From: Diospyros lotus
Taxonomy: Eukaryota; Streptophyta; Magnoliopsida; Ericales; Ebenaceae
DNA: 64,000 bases
Reading direction: 5' to 3'
NCBI RefSeq assembly: GCF_014633365.1
Contig: NC_068352.1
Span: 22,663,310-22,727,309, forward strand
Below are positions 59,206-64,000 of the stretch, in pieces; the first letter of the stretch is position 1, and the number at the start of each line of letters is the position of its first letter. The notes under the pieces are model-generated. The model was not told where the DNA came from. It saw only the letters and a program-made list of their open reading frames with translations, and did no database searches. Both the position numbers and the translations under genes were made by a program.

Positions 59206-60606
59206 CACTACAAGAAAAATATTTTTTAGCGACGAAATTTAGTGACGGAATTATTTCGTCGCTAATTAGCGATGTATAGTAACGAAATTCCCGTCGCTAA
59301 TATTTTTAAATATTTTTTTTAATTTACCAATGAAAAATCCATCACTAAATTTAGCGATGGAAATCCTATAGCTAAAAAATAAAAAAAAATTAAATAAAAA
59401 TTTAGCGACAGGTTAACCTCGTCGCTAAAAATTAAATAAAAACTTAAAATTTAGCAACGAGGTCACCTGTCGTTAAAAAATAAAAAAATCAAAAAAAAAA
59501 ATAATTAAAATTTAGCGATAGGGTCAACTACGTCGCTAAAAAATAAAAAAAATAAAATAAAAAATTAAAATTTAGCAACAGGGCCACCATGTCGCTAAAA
59601 AATAAAAAAAAATTAAAATTTAGCGACGGGGCCACTCCAGTCACTAAAAAATAAAATAAAATAAACAAAAAATTAAAATTTAACGTATCTCGTAGCTAAA
59701 AAATAAAATAAATAAATAAATAATTAAAATTTAGCGACAAGGTCACTCCATCGCTAAAAAATAAAAAACAATTAAACAAAGAATTAAAATTTAACGACGG
59801 TCAACCCCGTCACTAAAAACTAAAAAAAATTAAAAATTTTACATTTAAACATATTATAATAATTTTTACTAACATTAATATTAGTAAAAATTAAACTAAT
59901 AATTTTTTAAACATATTACAAATTAAAATCAAAATAAGAACATAATTTTTCACTGCTAATATAATAATCAATAAACTTTTATTTGAATTAATAATGAAAT
60001 AAAATTAAAATTAATGTTCATTTCCCTTTACTAACATTAATATTAAAATTAATATCATTAAATAAGTTTGAAAAATTTTGGTATATAAATATAATTCTGA
60101 AATATTTGAAAGAGAATACTATAAATATATTTTATACACACATCAATAAACAAGGAGGCTTCCAGATCAGCTGGCTCACGCGCGGAACTTGATCATAAAA
60201 AGTTGGGGATTCAAATCCGGTAGAGAGCTTGAGATAATAGATGGGAGTACCCAGCCCTGCCATGTGGCGAGCAGAGGAGTGGCCACGTGGCGCATATGAG
60301 GGGAAGACGAGCTCGGCGCACGTTGAATTTAGTGACGGAATTAGCGACGTATTCCGTCACTGAATTTAGTAACGGGGTTGTACTCATCGCTAATCAGCAA
60401 CGGGAGTTATACCCGTCGCTAATCAATGACAGGGGATATACCTATCACTGATTTTGTTGCTAAAAAAATCCAATCGCTAACCCCGTTGCTAAATTTCAGT
60501 GATACCCTTTTTAGCGACAGAAAGGTGCTTGTCACTAAATCCGCCGCTAAAAAATTTAGTGACGGATTTTGATGTTTTAATGACAGAACGTTGATTTTTT
60601 GTAGTG
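59206..60606. mobile_element. Non-autonomous CACTA element, perfect 3-bp target duplication
   Basis: Ends CACTACAAGAAAAAT and ATTTTTTGTAGTG are flanked by TGT on both sides (59203-59205 and 60607-60609). About ten copies of a TTTAGCGAC(G/A)-GTCGCTAAA unit of about 60 bp fill the left arm, with similar units on the right. The core (about 60150-60320) contains the tRNA-like module and GGCCACGTGGCG. No transposase is present. Confidence 0.93.
60163..60218 (+). other. tRNA-like A-box/B-box pair in CACTA core
   Basis: CAGATCAGCTGG (10/12 to the A-box consensus) starts at 60163 and GATTCAAATCC (9/11 to the B-box consensus) at 60208. The spacing is 45 nt. Confidence 0.45.
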
Positions 60607-60734
60607 TGTTAGAGACATCTAGGGGTCACTTAAGTGTATATTGAACCAATGGGTTATAAGACCAAGGACTCGCCTTAGATGCACACAGTTATCTAGCAAA
60701 AAACTGGCAGTAATGGCTATTTTTCCTTCCCAGA

Positions 60735-61701
60735 AGCCTGCCAGGAGTATCTCTTTGTTCAGGCCCTCGCACCCTGGCACCATTCCCCACCCTCATCGGA
60801 CTATCTTCTCCAAAGATCAGGTCTTTCCATGCAACCCAACTCTATCCTCGAGGCATATGCAAAAACGACTCATCTCATGATTCCATTAGCACTGCCACAC
60901 TAGATACTGAGGTTAATCTGCCCCTTGAGCCTCACACGCTCATACCGCAATTGCATACCAAAACTTAACGGATCACTATTCCCTTGTAGCGTTTCCAACA
61001 CCACTCATACTTGCATTCTCAAGTCTTTCCTCGACTAAAGAGTGCATTCGTATGCTGTCAAATGAAGACTACTTCAAATCTAACCAATAGATTCTCCTTA
61101 CGAATATCTTTATATTCCTAAAACGACCATCCGTCTTTGGCCTCTCATTTGACCTAATCCCTTGGATCATTAATCTACACACCTCACTTTTAGAGTCACT
61201 AATTTATCCTTACATTCGAATCTCGATGATTCATATCATCGGTTCCTAATCCTAATCATGACAACTAGGTTATGTCACATCAGACTAACCATTCACAACC
61301 CGATCATTCTTGGTAACTATCAGTTACCCCATCATTTAGCATACAGATTTCGACTAATGATCTTAAATCAACAGTTTCTAAATCTCATGGATCCCTAATC
61401 AAGGTTACTAAATCAACCTTACACTCGAACCATACTATCGAATCCTAACTTCCATAACTAGGTCATTTCGACCAATTGTTTTATCACTAACAAGGTTAGC
61501 ATTTTCAAATCAATATTCTTTAAGACCTCAACCGATTATTCCTGAATCTCCAAGTAGGGATTTCATTTTACGAATCATCGGTTTCCTTCCCCCCCCTCCC
61601 AAGTCTCCACTTGGGGTTTCTATTTAATTCGCTCTGATACCAATTGTAACATTCCGCATCAAACGATAGGAAGGACCGAATCAACTTAGATGGGTCTAAC
61701 A
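60735..61701 (-). mobile_element. Cassandra-related LTR element fragment with longer interior
   Basis: Minus strand: the LTR start TGTAACATTCCGCATC (plus-strand 61645) with the primer site TGGTATCAGAGC (61631-61642) mirrors the Cassandra right LTR. Bases 60735-60822 resemble the Cassandra interior at 56540-56620 (CCCAGAAGCCT, then CCTCATCGGAC and CAAAGATC). About 800 bp of other sequence lie between. The LTR similarity stops after about 57 bp, before the 5S segment, and no left LTR is seen. Confidence 0.5.
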
Positions 61702-62762
61702 AATAATATAATAGTAAGTAAGAATATTGTTCCCATGAGGAAAGATTTCAAATACCAAATTTTTAAACTTTCTTTATTATTTAGACAATAAAGAAAATTT
61801 CAAGTTTAATAAAGATTAGAAGAAAAAGAGTAAATTAATTAATTAAATTAATAAAATAAAATTGATTTGGAATGGAACTTGAATCAAATAAATCAGTGAA
61901 TTTTAATAATTAAGGCACATATATGAACCTAGCTATGAAATGCAAATCATATATTTTTATGTGAATGAATTGGTAAATTGAGTATGTGACAGTGAAATCT
62001 CCTAACACATTCGTTACACTATTTCTAGGTTATAACGAGTCTATTATCATTTAATAACTTCCTATATTTCTATGAAAGTTTAACTAAATAAAAACACATT
62101 ATAATTTATGAAATTCCTAGTATATCCCTAAAAGTCGCACAAAAAAATCGAATTCTATTTCTAGTCGGTTTTACTTTATGGTGTATGATACCTACGATGC
62201 AATCCCCAAACTATCTCATTTCGATTTCAAGATTAGACATCAAATCATGTAAATAGTAGCCAATTATTTACAAGCATTCAATTCAATACCACACAACTCA
62301 ACATAATCTAATTTATTCAATCACATAAAATTATAAAAAATGCATCATCATAGTTTCGGCCAATACATGGCCTTAATTCAACAAATTAGTTCATGATAGA
62401 ATTAATTAAAATTCAAAATAATAGTGAAAAACATTAAGGGAATAAATTAAAAAGAAAAGAAAAACAGAGATTCCCTTGGATCCACTACCCGCGCACGCCT
62501 GCGCGTGTTGCATGCGCTGCTGCAAGCTTCCCAAATCGTTCCTGCCTTCAGTTTCGCCGCAACCACCAATTTCTTAAACTTTCTGCTTCAAGTCCACTGC
62601 CTTGCGCCGCCCAAGTCCTTTGCCAAATCCCAAACCTTTCTGTTATTATTATTATATTATATATATATATATATGTATGGCATGGAGTTCCAATTGCATT
62701 GCAATTGGACTCCATTTATTATATTAATATATTATTATATACATACACACAAACACCACCAC
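61702..62762. other. Unclassified repeat-like and AT-rich sequence
   Basis: The segment around 61710-61740 (AAGAATATTGTTCCCATGAGG) resembles a repeat I recall as common in plant genomes, but I cannot name the element. Bases 62490-62640 are more GC-rich without a supported gene. Confidence 0.3.
62682..62715. repeat. Hairpin with 15-bp arms
   Basis: ATGGAGTTCCAATTGC and GCAATTGGACTCCAT pair around an ATT loop with a single bulged base. Confidence 0.9.
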
Positions 62763-63995
62763 TAGGGATGGCAATTGTAACCGAAATCATGGAAAATCGA
62801 ACCGAAATCGAACCGGTCAACGCTGTTAAAAACTGTTTGACTGGGTAATGGTTTGGTTCGGGAAAAAATCGAACACTGTTTCAATGAGTATGGTTTGGTT
62901 ATGGTTTTCACTAAAATCGAACCAAAACCCGAACCGAACCGAATAGTGGGTAACCGAACCGAATCGAATATATATAATATGTTATATATATAATATAATA
63001 TGTATAATATGTATATATAATATATATTATATACAATCCCGTCCACCTGAGCCCAGCCCACCTGAGGCTAGCCCACCCCAGCCCAATTGCCTTGCTTGCA
63101 AACCCTTCTCCCCTTTTCTTCTCTTTCCTCTCTCAACCTCGCTCTCACTTTCTCTCACCCTCGTTGCCTCTAGCTCGTCCGCCCACCCCCGCCTTTGCTC
63201 TCTGCATGTCTCTTGCTCTCGCTCGCCCTCGCTGGATCTCTCTTGCTCTCGCTAGGGCTCGGCCCCTGCTCTCACTTTCCCTCAATCTCTCTCACCATTT
63301 CTGCCTCATTTCTCCTGCTCCTCTGCACGAGCTCGCCAATTGCCCTCGCTCTCTGCATCTCTCTTGCTCTCACTCGCCCTCGCTAGATCTCTCTTGTTCT
63401 CGCTAGGGCTCGGCCCCTCTTGCTCTCGCTCGCCCTCGATCTCTCTCACCCTCGCTGCCTCTTGTTCTCTGCCTCATCTCTCTTCACATTAATTTATTTT
63501 TTATATTTATAATTTTGTTAGATGGAGTTGCCTCATTCATTTCAGATGGATATGCATTAATTTACAAAGAATATATTAATGTTGTTGATGAAGGTATTAA
63601 CTTTTGTAGCTAATTTTTTTTAGCTTAAATTATAATTTAATTATGCACATATTAATTTATTGATCTTAACAATTGTAGGTTTGGAAATGTGATTATATAT
63701 CCAATAAGTTTTGTAACTTTATGCAAGAATAAGGTAACTTTATTAGAATTTATCTTTATTTGTTGTGAAATTATCAAAAAAAATTATGAATGCTATTTGT
63801 CTTTGTTTGTTGATATGGATTAAACTAAAAAACCATGGTTAAACCAAAATCGAACCAAAATCGAATGGTTTGGTTATGGTTTTAAATTTTTAAAACCAAA
63901 TGGGTAATGGTTTGATTTTGGTTTTAGTAATTTAAGTTTGATTTGATTATAATTTTGGTAAAAACCGAAACCAAACCGAACCATTGCCAACCCTA
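62763..63995. mobile_element. hAT-like non-autonomous element reaching the window edge
   Basis: TAGGGATGGCAAT at 62763 pairs with the reverse of ATTGCCAACCCTA ending at 63995. The left flank is ACCACCAC (62755-62762), and the five bases left in the window on the right are ACCAC, fitting an 8-bp duplication. Both ends carry ACCGAA/TTCGGT-type repeats. The interior has a CT-rich stretch (about 63100-63480) whose open frames are compositional. No transposase is seen. Confidence 0.7.
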
Positions 63996-64000
63996 ACCAC

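Noticed and set aside
63092..63480. Leu/Ser-rich open frames near the right end
   Set aside because: They derive from CT-rich repeats (CTCTCTTGCTCTCGCT-like units) inside a non-autonomous transposon.

Overview
This is a window of plant nuclear DNA. The plant-type genes have spliced exons with GT/AG borders, and the retroelement lineages (copia, Ty3/gypsy with long LTRs, CACTA, hAT, a Helitron-like end, a 5S-bearing Cassandra TRIM) are those of flowering plants. I cannot name the species; a eudicot is likely. There are no prokaryotic signals. Genes are sparse and transposable elements make up most of the sequence.

Host genes. (1) Bases 1-947 (+) hold the last four exons of a DEP1-like enolase-phosphatase E1 gene of methionine salvage, with an unusual Asp-to-Asn change at a metal-binding motif. 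(2) Bases 3721-4326 (-) hold an intact, intronless VQ-motif protein gene of the VQ4/VQ13/VQ33 type. (3) Bases 52592-57382 (+) hold a five-exon WSD1-like wax ester synthase/diacylglycerol acyltransferase with an intact HHxxxDG motif. (4) Bases 48248-48406 (-) may be an orphan terminal exon of unknown identity. These genes do not form a functional cluster.

Repeats, left to right. A TIR element with a duplicated end lies at 6.5-6.9 kb. An old minus-strand gypsy LTR (8550-13484) is split by a plus-strand solo LTR (10186-12882) with a perfect 5-bp target duplication. A Helitron-like block (about 13.7-17.3 kb) ends in a hairpin plus CTAG. A tRNA-derived SINE with a perfect 12-bp target duplication lies at 18.2-18.4 kb. 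A decayed gypsy element (about 19.9-28.0 kb) has a 283-bp gag segment in triplicate, and a 3.9-kb hAT element with a perfect 8-bp duplication sits in the first copy. From 28.6 to 47.3 kb there is a nested stack: a 5'-truncated LINE holds a copia element, which holds both a 9-kb gypsy element and a 1.5-kb CACTA element.

Further right are a second SINE copy, a poly-C tract, a TIR element with a perfect 28-bp-arm palindrome, a repeat-rich retroelement remnant, and the WSD gene, whose last intron carries a Cassandra TRIM. Next come a second CACTA element related to the first (59206-60606, perfect 3-bp duplication), a Cassandra-related fragment, and a hAT-like element ending five bases before the window edge.

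The most unusual pattern is a tRNA-like A-box/B-box pair with 44-45 nt spacing. It recurs in three gypsy LTRs and in the cores of both CACTA elements. No dedicated new system such as a defence or biosynthetic cluster was found.
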